Source: Siminovitchia terrae (GTDB taxonomy: Bacteria; Bacillota; Bacilli; Bacillales; Bacillaceae_C). Taken from it: a stretch of DNA of 64,000 nucleotides. The notes under the pieces are model-generated. The model was not told where the DNA came from. It did not search any database and was given only the letters and a program-made list of their open reading frames with translations. A program made the translations under genes and the position numbers. Shown here in pieces: positions 47,755-56,527 of this stretch (position 1 is its first letter; each line of letters begins with the position of its first letter). The stretch covers positions 54,489 through 118,488 of the forward strand of contig NZ_QYTW02000012.1 in NCBI RefSeq assembly GCF_003605405.2. Reading direction: 5' to 3'.

Positions 47755-48867
47755 ATGAAAGATTCAATTCAAGCATATTTTTCTTTTCTTGAAGGTAACA
47801 GCTACGAGATTGGTAGAAGGCAAGGAGAAGAAATAAAAAAAATTCCTAATGCAATGAATGTAGTTTTATTACCCGAACCAATAGATGAGGCGAAATTTAA
47901 GGATATGGAAAAACTAATGAACCAGTATTGTCCTGGCTTAATCGAAGAATTACAAGGGTTTGCAGATTCACTAAATGTAAAGCCTAGTTATCTTAATTTC
48001 TTTGATGAAGCTTTGCTACAACCAGGTGGATGTAGTTTGGGTGCTGTTTTACCGTCTAAAACAAATGATAGTAAAACCTATGTCCTTAGAAACTACGACT
48101 TGTCACCAGCAATATCTGATAAGAGACTCTGTACAACAAAAGTAAAGGGTAAATACAGTCATACCGGATTCTCCGTTTCTTATTTAGGTTGAAGTGAAGG
48201 CTTAAATGAAATGGGGTTCTGTGTAGCTTTTGCCTCTTGCGGTATGCCAGTTGGAAAACATCTAGGAATGAAAAAGCCTATCATAAAAGGACTACAGTTT
48301 ATGGTAATAGTCAGAGCTTTACTTGAAAATTGTAAAAACGTTGAGGAAGGAATTTCTTATTTAGAGGATATGCCTATTGGAACAAATATGAATTTGCTTC
48401 TGGCGGATGCAAATGGTAACGCAGCCTTAATAGAAACTTATGATGGGGAAAGAGCTGTAGAAAGAGTCAATAACAAATCAGAATTCATTATTGCAACTAA
48501 CCATGCGCTATTTCCCAATATTTCAAGAAAAGAGAATGGAATGTTGGAACATTCCAGAGTACGTTATGACTTAATGGAAAACAACTTAAAAAGCAATGAT
48601 TTTATTTCGAAGAACCACCTACGGAGTTTAACATTAAAAGAGTATCCTGAGGGATTAACTGTGCACAATTATAAACAAAATTTTGGAACCGTTCATTCTA
48701 TATTGTTTGATTTAGATGCCAAACAACTAGAATTCTCCTTCGGCTCTCCTATACACAACAAAATATGTAAGTTAACAGTTGGAGAAGCTTTACCTTACTT
48801 TGATTTAAATGTTTTTATTGAGAATACAGATTATGGGCCAAATTTTTGGAGGATTATTGATAAATAA
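47755..48867 (+). pseudogene. Second C45-family gene with one in-frame stop
   Basis: From ATG 47755 (GGAGAGAG upstream) the protein is a diverged paralogue of the preceding gene, with candidate nucleophile Cys in QPGGCSLGAVLP and VLRNYDLS. A single TGA at 48190-48192 interrupts ...SYLG-stop-SEGLNEMGF, where the family typically has Trp (TGG to TGA). The frame is then open to 48867. It is either a fresh nonsense pseudogene or a sequencing error. Confidence 0.75.
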
Positions 48868-49069
48868 TTTTAGGGTTTAGAAAGAATAAAGATGAGATGA
48901 AAAATTATGGTGAAGAATTAAACAACTTTATTGTTATTTGTTTCTCATGAAAAAAATAGTTCCTGCAAAAATTAAACAACTATTATTTTAAACCGTTCAG
49001 TTTTTCGAACGGTTTTATGCGTAATTGTGGCTTCAAAATTAAACAACTTTATTGTTACATAACATAATT

Positions 49070-49249
49070 TGTTATTTTAAAACAAAGTTGCGATGTTTAA
49101 TACAAAGTCACGGTGTTTATAAAAAAGTCGCGAAATTTTATCCCCTTTAGATATTCTTTGTCTAAAGGTTTTTTTATATGATTGACTTTATTTGAACATT
49201 TACCGTTATAGAAGGGAGATAACAAATGAGTGAAATAAAGACCCTTAAA
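49070..49249 (+). mobile_element. Tn7-like element E3 (proximal end only)
   Basis: TGTTATTTTAA then boxes AACAAAGTTGCGATG, ACAAAGTCACGGTG and AAAAAGTCGCG at 20-bp spacing (a third class), then CCTTTAGA..TCTAAAGG with T7. It is separated from E2 by TAATT. A start codon with GAAGGGAG (49226) opens only MSEIKTLK before the next element end begins, so the rest is lost. Confidence 0.7.
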
Positions 49250-50025
49250 TGTTGAATGACAATATAGTTGTTTAATTACAAATAAATTTGTTAACTACAA
49301 TAAATGTGTTTAAAATAAAGTGATAAGTTAGAGTATAATGCTATTTTTGGTTTTTTAGGTTTAGGAGATAATCTTAGAAAAGCTATCGGAGGAATAAGTT
49401 AATGAAAACCAATAAATGGTTTTTGTATTCAGGAGTGATATGGGCTTTACTATTTGCTGGTATGAGTTTTTATTGGGCAATGGGGGGCATGTTTGGAGTT
49501 AAGTCTTTAGGTGGTGCAATTTATGAACAGGCTTTGAATCCAGAGCCATCATTCATCGCCATTGTTTGGATAACTGGATTTATAAAATTATTTGGTGCAG
49601 TATTGCTCATAATTTTGTTAATTAAATGGGAAAATTCTCGAATACAAAAGATACTCTACTTCATTACAAAGTTTTCTGGAATTTTCCTGTTTTTATATGG
49701 GTTGTTCAATTTCATAACAATAGCCTTCAGTTCAATCGGTGTTTTAAATCTTGAATTAGATAGATATTCCATCTTTTGGAGGTTAGTATTTTGGGAGCCT
49801 TACTGGATGATCGGAGGTATATTTTACTTTTATTCTATTAAAAAATTAAAAGTGAATAGATAGAATATATAAAGTTGTTTAAACGACTTTATTGTTATAT
49901 TTTTAAGTGCATTGAAGTATCTATCTTACATCAAAATTATACAACTATATTTTAATCTTGTCCTAAAATCCAAACGGGGTTTTGCTTGTTTTAGGTTTTA
50001 AAATTAATCATATTGTCGGTATCCA
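49250..50025 (+). mobile_element. Tn7-like element E4, minimal cassette
   Basis: The proximal end is TGTTGAATGAC, 11 nt before AATATAGTTGTTTAATTACA (49261), then two weaker boxes. The distal end has inverted boxes at 49877-49893, 49934-49951 and a decayed one near 50000-50014, with hairpin CCTAAAA..TTTTAGG (49962-49995). It ends about 50025 (tcca instead of ACA). Both ends are the TTGTTTAA class. The element is only about 780 bp with one gene. Confidence 0.7.
49402..49863 (+). CDS. DUF3995-like four-span membrane protein
   Basis: The 153-residue protein has four hydrophobic segments (about residues 6-26, 48-70, 83-105, 125-147) and the N-terminal pattern FYWAMGGMFGVKSLGGAIYE typical of DUF3995 proteins. 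Function unknown. CGGAGGAATAAGTTA precedes the ATG. It is the only gene of element E4 and its stop lies a few bases from the distal end. Confidence 0.75.
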   Translation: MKTNKWFLYSGVIWALLFAGMSFYWAMGGMFGVKSLGGAIYEQALNPEPSFIAIVWITGFIKLFGAVLLIILLIKWENSRIQKILYFITKFSGIFLFLYGLFNFITIAFSSIGVLNLELDRYSIFWRLVFWEPYWMIGGIFYFYSIKKLKVNR

Positions 50026-50084
50026 TTTAAAAGACGTTGTAGAGTTAAGCAAACGAGCGCGATTGTGGAGAAACATAGGTAGAA

Positions 50085-50180
50085 AATGTTCAAACTTTTT
50101 TATAAAAATTTTATATTTAGTTAGAAAGATAAACTCCATTTTGATCAGTCATTGTTCAAAATGGAGTTTTTGTGTTTGCT
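50085..50180 (+). mobile_element. Orphan distal end of a Tn7-like element (E5)
   Basis: An inverted box AATGTTCAAACTTTTTTAT (50085-50103) and another inside a terminator hairpin, AAACTCCATTTTGATCAGTC (50131) pairing with TTCAAAATGGAGTTTT (to 50171), belong to the TTTGATCA class. The outermost box and ACA are missing. Its proximal partner is not seen. Confidence 0.6.
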
Positions 50181-50489
50181 GATAATGTGGCCATGAAATA
50201 AAGTTTGATAATTTATAATAAAGATTGATCATTTGGAATAAAGTCCGATAATTTATAAAAAGGTTTGATACGATTAAATTAATGAGTGGGATTGTGATAA
50301 TTCCGTTATACTGGCCAATTTGTGGTATAATCTTTTCTCATACTTGCATCTATTAGCTATTCATTATATTTTTCCAAATCCTATTTCATCAAAATATCTA
50401 TTTGCCACAGTTCCCTAACACATTTGAATGGCCCAATCAGCATCGCCCTGGAATACTTTTTTACATCTACCCTTAAATTCTCGAGTTGC

Positions 50490-50685
50490 TTTAACTTCAT
50501 TCAGCAGAAATCTCCCACTTCTGTAAGTGGTGAGATGAAAGCCTATTGGTATTCCATTCAGTGGGGATTCAAACCCCGGCTGAATAAAGTCAAAGCCTTC
50601 GACGGATGCCACAGATTTTCAGAGAAACCTTTATCGTGCGGAGCTCGATAAAATCTGGGCGCAAATACGCCAAGGCGCATTTGAT
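50490..50685 (+). repeat. Palindromic 195-bp repeat, copy 9
   Basis: Full-length copy inside element E6 with a small insertion in the second hairpin (agagaaacctttatcgtgcgg). Its presence shows the repeat also enters accessory DNA. Confidence 0.86.
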
Positions 50686-50767
50686 CAAGTTCAATACTTC
50701 ACTCTGCTTTTTATCAATTTTATCTGGAATTCTCCTCTTTTTTGATTTTTTTACAAGCCGATTAACA

Positions 50768-50980
50768 TTAGTCTTTTCTAAAGAAGCCGATAAATATTGA
50801 CAATACCCCTAGCACTACTAAAATAATACTCCAAATAAGGAGTGGCAGGGTTTGCGGTGAGGACAATTGTCCCCCAACGCTGTTTTCAATTAGACTAATC
50901 ATACCAGAAGTGATGTATCTTGCTGAATATAAAATCGAAGCCGAAATGAAAAACAAGCCTGCCAAAATAAAATACTTCAT
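50768..50980 (-). CDS. Small two-span membrane protein
   Basis: The 70-residue protein has two hydrophobic segments (about residues 3-22 and 44-66) and ends FFRKD. AAAGGGGTAAGCTCTA precedes the ATG at 50980, a good ribosome-binding site. I do not recognise the family. It runs against the element's other cargo gene. Confidence 0.6.
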   Translation of the reverse strand: MKYFILAGLFFISASILYSARYITSGMISLIENSVGGQLSSPQTLPLLIWSIILVVLGVLSIFIGFFRKD

Positions 50981-51121
50981 TAGAGCTTACCCCTTTGTTT
51001 CATGTTGTAAAAATCATATCATAAAAATAACAATTTTTGCAAAAGTAAAAAAAGTGTCTTATCCGTGGAATTATGGTATTATTTTCTGAAATTACAAAAA
51101 AACATAAAGGGGATACGTGGA

Positions 51122-51908
51122 ATGAAAAAGGCATCGCTTGCTTTTCTATTTTCAATCTTTGCAGTTTTCATTATGGGCGCGACCGTGGGTAGCCGAAGAA
51201 GCAAATAACAATAATGTAAACGTCAATAAGATGCGAGCCACAAAGACTCCTAACATTTTTTATGACAAAGAGAACAAGGGGTATTATGACGTAGACTCAG
51301 AGGGATACATCGAAGTATTCAAGGTCGAAGACGGGGAGGTTGTTGGAAAGGTTGATATGGATGAATATATTGATAGACAAGCATCTGATCCGAACCTAAA
51401 AGAAGATGATATTTCTGACAGCATCTCCTAAAATGATAAAAATGCCACTGAAGTTTAAAACGGCTATACTGTTTTTGCTCCACAGGTATATTATCGATAC
51501 ATAGGGACTAGTAAGTCAACAAAAGTAGTAAAGGGTAAACGGTCTAGTCTTATTCAGAAAAACCCTGCAAAGAATGGTGGAGGCGACACCTTTACTTTAA
51601 GTTATTCAGCCAGCAAAGGGCATTCCTTTAGCGTAACATTAAACACTGGTTAGAAATCAGCAGTAAAAGGAAATGTTGGTTACACCTGAAGCAGTTTTGC
51701 AAGTATATCTAGTAGTCATGCAATGACTATCAAATCTGGCTGGAAGGGATATTAGAGGTTCGATCCTATGAATCGTATTTCAAATGGTACGGTTAAGCAA
51801 TACAACCAAGGGTTTGTTATGAGTTCAAAGAAAGTAACAAATAAGTATCCGAAGAAATTAAACAAACACATGGACGGAGAGCTAGTCTCTGTTAAATCTA
51901 AGATTTAG
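51122..51908 (+). pseudogene. Secreted protein gene with multiple stops
   Basis: A signal peptide (MKKASLAFLFSIFAVFIMGA) is followed by a frameshift into VAEEANNNNVNVNKMRATKT, then NIFYDKENKGYYDVDSEGYI, a stop after DDISDSIS, and conserved-looking downstream parts YYRYIGTSKSTKVVKGKRSS, DTFTLSYSASKGHSFSVTLN and KYPKKLNKHMDGELVSVKSK, each separated by stops. It is a dead gene for an exported protein. Family not assigned. Confidence 0.65.
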
Positions 51909-52441
51909 TAATATATATTAAACATGTGAAAAGGATATGTCAGTAAGATAAGTAGTTCACTTTCCGGTAGAGGAAAATTGAAATAACACAATATAACACC
52001 AAAAAACATGCAATAAAGGCAAGGAAAATAAAGCCATCCTCTGCGATTTACCGTTTTGGAATGTTATTCTTCTAACAATCGCGTTTGATTGTGGAAAATG
52101 GACAGCCAAAAAATGATCACACTTTTTTATAAAAAATGTATACAGATTCTTTCCTATAATCAGGTTTTTGCAGGGTACTTTTAATCACACTTTATTTTAA
52201 AGCTACATAATTTTGTGGATTTGGAATAAAGTTGTACCGTTTATAAAAAGATGTACTGTTTTAAACAAAGTTATCTCCCTACTAAAAAGTCGGTACTTAC
52301 TGCTAAACAGTTGGTACATTAGAGGAAAGAGCATGGAGAAAAAAGAGTGGACAGATTCAATCCTTGCTCAATTGGTTTTCCCAATCAAAAATCAATACTA
52401 ATTCGGGCTGGGTCCAATAGTGATCCAGCCTTTTTTCTTTT

Positions 52442-52614
52442 GCTGCTATTGGTATTTTTGATGCATTATCTTCTAAAGAGATTCATAAGTTAGTTGAAAA
52501 AATCGTAAAAACATCAGCAATCGACACGGATTATAATAAGTTGAAGCTTCAAGCAATTCAAGGGTTAATGGAATTGAATCAAAAAGGAAAGAAAAGAGAA
52601 GTGAACCTCATCTA
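52442..52614 (+). pseudogene. Unidentified coding remnant
   Basis: A frame without start reads AAIGIFDALSSKEIHKLVEK, IVKTSAIDTDYNKLKLQAIQ and ends VNLI-stop. It is coding-like and truncated at the element's terminator. It could be the tail of a transposition gene, but I cannot show this. From 52615 to 52886 there is nothing supported. Confidence 0.35.
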
Positions 52615-52886
52615 AACAAATACTGCAGTTACTAAGAAAAAGTGCATTGAATCAGAAAAAACACCCAAATGAACTGTTGGTAAGTCAAAATTCAAATGTA
52701 AAAGAGGAAGTAATCATAATTACATTTTCCACTACTTTTATAATTCGCAATGAAATTCTGTAAAAATGTATAATTATTTGAATTGAACAAAAATAAAATA
52801 CTCAAATTCAGATATTTTAGTAAAGGGCAGGTTATTTAAAATACTGCCCTTTTAGATTGCAATGGAATGAATTATATGCAAAAATG

Positions 52887-52916
52887 TGAAGTGTACTTCA
52901 TGTGAAGTTCACTTCA
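52887..52916. promoter_or_regulatory. Double operator upstream of the XRE gene
   Basis: Two 14-base palindromes, TGAAGTGTACTTCA (52887-52900) and TGAAGTTCACTTCA (52903-52916), lie side by side just before the XRE regulator gene. This arrangement fits autorepression by the regulator. Confidence 0.75.
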
Positions 52917-52935
52917 TGTTTAGGGTGGAGATAGG

Positions 52936-53166
52936 ATGAAAAATCGAGTAAAGGAATATCGAAACAGATCTAATTTAACGCAGAAGCAACTAGCAGAACA
53001 TGTTTTTGTATCACAGCGTACAATCATTTCATTGGAAAAAGGAAAGTATAGACCATCGATTATGTTGGCGTATCGTTTAGCTTGTGTTTTTGAAACAACC
53101 GTCGAGGATCTATTTTGTTTAGCTGAAAATAAAAAATTGGAGGATCAAGTGTATGAAGATTTATAG
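52936..53166 (+). CDS. XRE-family transcriptional regulator
   Basis: The 76-residue single-domain helix-turn-helix protein (RSNLTQKQLAEHVFVSQRTI, SLEKGKYRPSIMLAYRLACV) matches the short YgzD/YozG-like regulators that accompany small membrane proteins. GGTGGAGATAGG precedes the ATG. Its stop overlaps the next gene by 14 bases. The double palindrome upstream is its probable operator. Confidence 0.88.
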   Translation: MKNRVKEYRNRSNLTQKQLAEHVFVSQRTIISLEKGKYRPSIMLAYRLACVFETTVEDLFCLAENKKLEDQVYEDL

Positions 53167-53569
53167 CAAAAAGAAATTTTTATCAGGCATAGTCAGTATA
53201 ACGATGACAATAGTTTCTTTGTCAGTGCTTCTTATCAAAGGATTTGACCTGAAATTAAGTATCTTGACATGTATTTTATTTATCTTTTCTTTTGTTGAAA
53301 TCAGAAATAGCATCTCTAAAGAAAAGGTACGTAATAGTCATTTAGAAGAAATAGATGAACGGAATCAATACGTTACTCAAAAAAGTCTTAGTAAAAGCTT
53401 TCATATAATGCAAATAGTTTGTATAGGATTCGTGGTTATGTTTATTTTTTTGTATGCATGGATGCCAAATGAATTATTATTAGGTATGCTTCTAACATTT
53501 GCATTTATGGTATTTCTGTCATTTATCATTGTAATTACTACAAATATCTACTATGAATCGCGTCTATAA
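53153..53569 (+). CDS. Membrane protein paired with the XRE regulator
   Basis: The 138-residue protein has four hydrophobic segments, with the loop VRNSHLEEIDERNQYVTQKS between the second and third, as in DUF2178/DUF3796-type proteins that are regularly encoded behind an XRE regulator. Function unknown. Translation is coupled to the regulator by a 14-base overlap (GGAGGATCAAGTGT before the ATG). Confidence 0.8.
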   Translation: MKIYSKKKFLSGIVSITMTIVSLSVLLIKGFDLKLSILTCILFIFSFVEIRNSISKEKVRNSHLEEIDERNQYVTQKSLSKSFHIMQIVCIGFVVMFIFLYAWMPNELLLGMLLTFAFMVFLSFIIVITTNIYYESRL

Positions 53570-53818
53570 GATGGAATTACAGGTTTGCCACTGCTAAAAT
53601 TATTAAACTTTATTTCAAAACCACAGTTAGGCAAATTCTCACTTCGAACGTATAATAAAGGTTGATCATTTGAAATAAAGAACGATAATTATATTAAAGT
53701 TTGATAAAATGTTCTGTAAAAAATGTTTCTGTTCAGTAATCAGTCATTTAATTGAATACCAACGAAACCAATATAAACGTACATTATGCGAACATAATCA
53801 GAGGAGAGGAGTTTGCAG

Positions 53819-54622
53819 TTGATAAGCGATTTGAGTAACGAAAAAATACCAAAACAAGCGATGAAAGCATTAAAAATCGTAGAGGAGTTGCTTGGAAGTT
53901 CGATAGTCGGGGTATATCTATTTGGTTCTGCGGTAAATGGTGGCTTACGCATTAACAGTGATGTAGATGTCCTAGTGGTTGTGAATCATTGTTTACCTGA
54001 AGTAAATCGAAAAAAACTAACAGACAGACTAATGCTTATATCTGGAAAGATAGGAAATACAGATTCTGTAAGACCACTTGAAGTCACGGTGATAAACCAT
54101 AGCGATGTTGTACCTTGGCGATATCCACCAAGAAATGAATTTACCTATGGTGAGTGGCTCAGAAGTGAGTTTGAAAAAGGACAAATCCAGGAACCAACCT
54201 ATGACCCTGATTTGGCTATTGTTTTAGCACAAGCGAGAAAGAATAGCATTTCTCTATTTGGTCCTGATGCTTCTGATATACTTGACCCCGTTCCGATGAC
54301 AGATATTCGAAGAGGGATTAAGGGGTCTTTGCCAGGGTTGATTGAGGGTATCAAAGGTGATGAGCGTAATGTAATTTTAACCCTGGCTCGAATGTGGCAG
54401 ACAGTATCCATCGGTGAAATTTCTCCAAAAGATGTGGCTGCAAAATGGGCTTTACCTCGGTTGCCCAAAGAATATTCGACTTTACTCGACTTAGCCAGAA
54501 AAGCTTATCGAGGAGAGTATGTTGATAAGTGGGAAGGACTGGATTCCGAGGTGACAGCACTCGTTAATCATATGAAAAACTCTATTGAATCTTGTCTTAG
54601 TCAGACCCAGGAAAAGCGATAA
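53819..54622 (+). CDS. ant(9): ANT(9)-like spectinomycin adenylyltransferase
   Basis: The 267-residue aminoglycoside nucleotidyltransferase transfers AMP to the 9-hydroxyl of spectinomycin. The nucleotidyltransferase motif GVYLFGSAVNGGLRINSDVD is intact, and the C-terminal domain (DERNVILTLARMWQTVSIGE, DVAAKWALPRLP) closely follows the ANT(9)-Ia sequence of Tn554 as I recall it. The TTG at 53819, 7 bases after AGGAGAGGAG, gives the matching N-terminus. It is resistance cargo of the attTn7 island. Activity is not shown here. Confidence 0.9.
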   Translation: MISDLSNEKIPKQAMKALKIVEELLGSSIVGVYLFGSAVNGGLRINSDVDVLVVVNHCLPEVNRKKLTDRLMLISGKIGNTDSVRPLEVTVINHSDVVPWRYPPRNEFTYGEWLRSEFEKGQIQEPTYDPDLAIVLAQARKNSISLFGPDASDILDPVPMTDIRRGIKGSLPGLIEGIKGDERNVILTLARMWQTVSIGEISPKDVAAKWALPRLPKEYSTLLDLARKAYRGEYVDKWEGLDSEVTALVNHMKNSIESCLSQTQEKR

Positions 54623-54918
54623 CAATATAATGGAAATTTTTGTACACATTTTCTAAAACTATATATCATTAATAAGATATTGCAGAATTCTCAAATGGAA
54701 ATAAAGGGAAAGTTGTTTTAATGAACGGATGAAACCACCTATCGCCTAAACAAGGGATTGTATTAACGATTCCCATTCCATACATCACATTATTAGGTCT
54801 ATATGTTGCCATCTTATTTTAATAGAAGAAGTAATATTATATTTAAAAAGTCAATCTACTTCTTATACACCAGGAACTCTTGCAGAAGCCAAATGGCAGA
54901 GGGGTGGGCAAGGAAATA
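54623..54918. other. Gene-free stretch after ant(9)
   Basis: Only a short coding-like fragment ([20 protein letters not shown] near 54755-54820) is visible; no supported gene. Confidence 0.35.
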
Positions 54919-55112
54919 TTTAACTTATTCAGCAGAAGTCTCCCACTTCTGTAAGTGGTGAGATGAATGACTATTGGTATTTCATTCAGTGGGGGGTTAA
55001 ACCCCGGCTGAATAAAGTTAAAGCCTCCGGCGGATGCCATAGATTTTCAGAGGAAAATTATCGAGCGGAGCTCGATAAAATCTGGGCGTAAATACGCCAA
55101 GGCGCATTTGAT
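54919..55112 (+). repeat. Palindromic 195-bp repeat, copy 10
   Basis: Full-length copy with a shortened 5' arm (TTTAACTTATTCAGCAG). The central hairpin reads gtggggggttaaaccccggc, keeping the paired G and C runs. Confidence 0.87.
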
Positions 55113-55170
55113 CAGAATAGTCAATAAGATATTATGGATTAATGAGTAAAAAGTCGAAAGGAAGATGGTT

Positions 55171-55716
55171 ATGGTTTATATCGCTCTTCTTCGGGGAATT
55201 AATGTAGGTGGGAAAAATAAAATTGACATGAAGTTGCTTAAACAAACGTTTGAACAAGCCGGGATGAATGATGTGGTGACATACATCAATACAGGTAATA
55301 TTATTTTTTCATTCAAAGGCAACTCAAAAACTGAACTATCATGTATTTTGGAAGAAGCGATACATTATGATTTCGGATTACAAATTAAAGTAGTAGTTCG
55401 TAGTGTCGATGATGTCAGAGGAATCATTAATGCAATTCCTGACACATGGAAAAATGACAAAGACATGAAAAGTGATGTCATGTTTTTATGGGATGAAATT
55501 GATGATGAATCTGTACTTAAGAATTTGGTCATCAAACCAAATATTGACACGGTGAAATATGTCCCCGGCGCGATTCTATGGTCCGTTGACAAGAAAAATG
55601 TAACCAAAAGCGGAATGTCAAAGATAATTGGGTCAAAGTTATACAAACAAGTTACTATAAGAAATGTCAACACAGCTCGTAAGATATATGAACTCATGCA
55701 AGCTCAAAACAGTTAG
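55171..55716 (+). CDS. DUF1697 family protein
   Basis: The 181-residue cytoplasmic protein starts MVYIALLRGINVGGKNKIDM, the family signature, with FEQAGMNDVVTYINTGNIIF following. The family is widespread but uncharacterised. The start at 55171 lies 6 bases after AAAGGAAG; an ATG 6 bases earlier is also in frame. It is framed by repeat copies 10 and 11. Confidence 0.88.
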   Translation: MVYIALLRGINVGGKNKIDMKLLKQTFEQAGMNDVVTYINTGNIIFSFKGNSKTELSCILEEAIHYDFGLQIKVVVRSVDDVRGIINAIPDTWKNDKDMKSDVMFLWDEIDDESVLKNLVIKPNIDTVKYVPGAILWSVDKKNVTKSGMSKIIGSKLYKQVTIRNVNTARKIYELMQAQNS

Positions 55717-55722
55717 GCCGCC

Positions 55723-55795
55723 GATGATAATTGTACAAGAGATTTTTATCGTTTTGGGCAAGGAGACCCGGTTCATTCAAAATGTATTCTTTTAA
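55723..55795 (+). repeat. 73-bp duplication, copy 1
   Basis: Closely matches 58166-58238 (gatgataattgtaca, atttttatcgttttgg, ggttcattcaaaatgtattc). Similarity ends exactly where repeat copy 11 begins. Confidence 0.75.
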
Positions 55796-55985
55796 CTTGA
55801 TTCAGTAGAAGTCTCCCACTTCTATAAGTGGTGAGATGAATGCATATTGGTATTCCATTCAGTGGGGGTTCAAACCCCGGCTGAATAAAGTTAAAGCCTC
55901 CTGCGGATGCCACAGATTTTCAGAGGAAACTTATCGAGCGAAGCTCGATAAAATCTGGGCTCAAATACGCCAAGGCGCATTTGAT
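55791..55985 (+). repeat. Palindromic 195-bp repeat, copy 11
   Basis: Full-length copy with substitutions (cttgattcagtagaag; TTATCGAGCGAAGCTCGATAA). Its first bases lie at the end of the 73-bp duplication. Confidence 0.87.
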
Positions 55986-56122
55986 ACGAAATTTTTATTC
56001 AAACGGTGATGTGATATGTCAAGCGATGGACAGGATGTCCTAGCGCGGTCGAAGCGACAGGACGTCGCTGCCTAAGCCCGCCTCAGGCGCCATCGGCGAA
56101 AGGATCAAGTCAAATTGCTGTG

Positions 56123-56162
56123 GTGGCTGAAGAACTCCCTCATCAAAATTCGCCTTGCGCTT
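56123..56162 (+). repeat. Dispersed short repeat, copy 2 of 2
   Basis: Matches 131-170 with a few substitutions (gtggctgaagaactccctca...attcgccttg). Confidence 0.55.
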
Positions 56163-56227
56163 TCCTTAGTGGTATAGGAAATTATAAAATCGTACAAAGT
56201 GTATACCTCTGTGAAAAGTTTTCTTCG

Positions 56228-56380
56228 TCCAGTTCCAGCGCCTATCGACTAGCAAACTTCAGGTCTCCTCCCTACGATAAGTCAACATCGATTCGCCTTA
56301 TCAGGCTCATCGTGTTTCCTTTATCTCGTACTGAAGCCCCTCCAGTTTGTACGTCGATGAGCAAGGCGCTTCCGCTTTTG
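56228..56380. repeat. Structured intergenic element with paired GCGCC/GGCGC ends
   Basis: The sequence begins tccagttccagcgcctatcg and ends cgatgagcaaggcgcttccg; the terminal parts are roughly complementary. An inner segment, cgataagtcaacatcgattcgccttatc, also pairs in part. The layout (agcgcc...aaggcgctt) resembles dispersed intergenic elements common in Bacillus genomes. Only one clear copy is in this window, so family membership is from memory. Confidence 0.45.
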
Positions 56381-56527
56381 TCTTGCAATGTTCGCCTTTT
56401 CGGGAAAACGGGCAAACATATGTCCTAATTATGAACTTTCAGAAGCAAAGTATTTGGGCTGATAGGCAAGTTACCAAATCCAGCTTCAGGTAATAAATTA
56501 CTTGTATAAGCCAAAGGTGGTGAGAAA

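Larger units (their letters stand above)
45558..49064 (+). mobile_element. Tn7-like element E2 with matched ends
   Basis: The proximal end is TGTCTCGTGAC then AATAAAG boxes at 45569, 45589 and 45609 (20-bp period, class TTGTTTAA), then hairpin ACACGTT...ACGTGTGT with T-run (to 45667). The distal end has inverted boxes AATTAAACAACTTTATT at 48916 and 49037 and a variant at 48970, with a terminator hairpin AACCGTT..GAACGGTT between the last two, then 11 nt to ACA at 49064. Both ends are the same class. E2 is separated from E1 by AATTT. Cargo: a merR gene and two C45 genes. Confidence 0.85.
50186..52207 (+). mobile_element. Tn7-like element E6
   Basis: The proximal end is TGTGGCCATGA then four boxes at 50197, 50217, 50237 and 50257 (class TTTGATAA). 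The distal end has inverted boxes at 52111-52132 and 52180-52196 (class TGTGATCA) and 11 nt to ACA at 52207. The two classes are near neighbours. Cargo: repeat copy 9, a small membrane protein and a broken secreted-protein gene. Confidence 0.75.
52214..53625 (+). mobile_element. Tn7-like element E7
   Basis: The proximal end is TGTGGATTTGG then AATAAAGTTGTACCG at 52225 and four further boxes at about 20-bp spacing (class GTAC), then a terminator GGCTGG..CCAGCC with T6 (about 52408-52440). It abuts E6 with spacer TAATTT. The distal end shows one inverted box AAATTATTAAACTTTATT (53597-53614) and 11 nt to ACA at 53625. The ends differ in class. Cargo: an XRE regulator/membrane protein pair. Confidence 0.7.
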
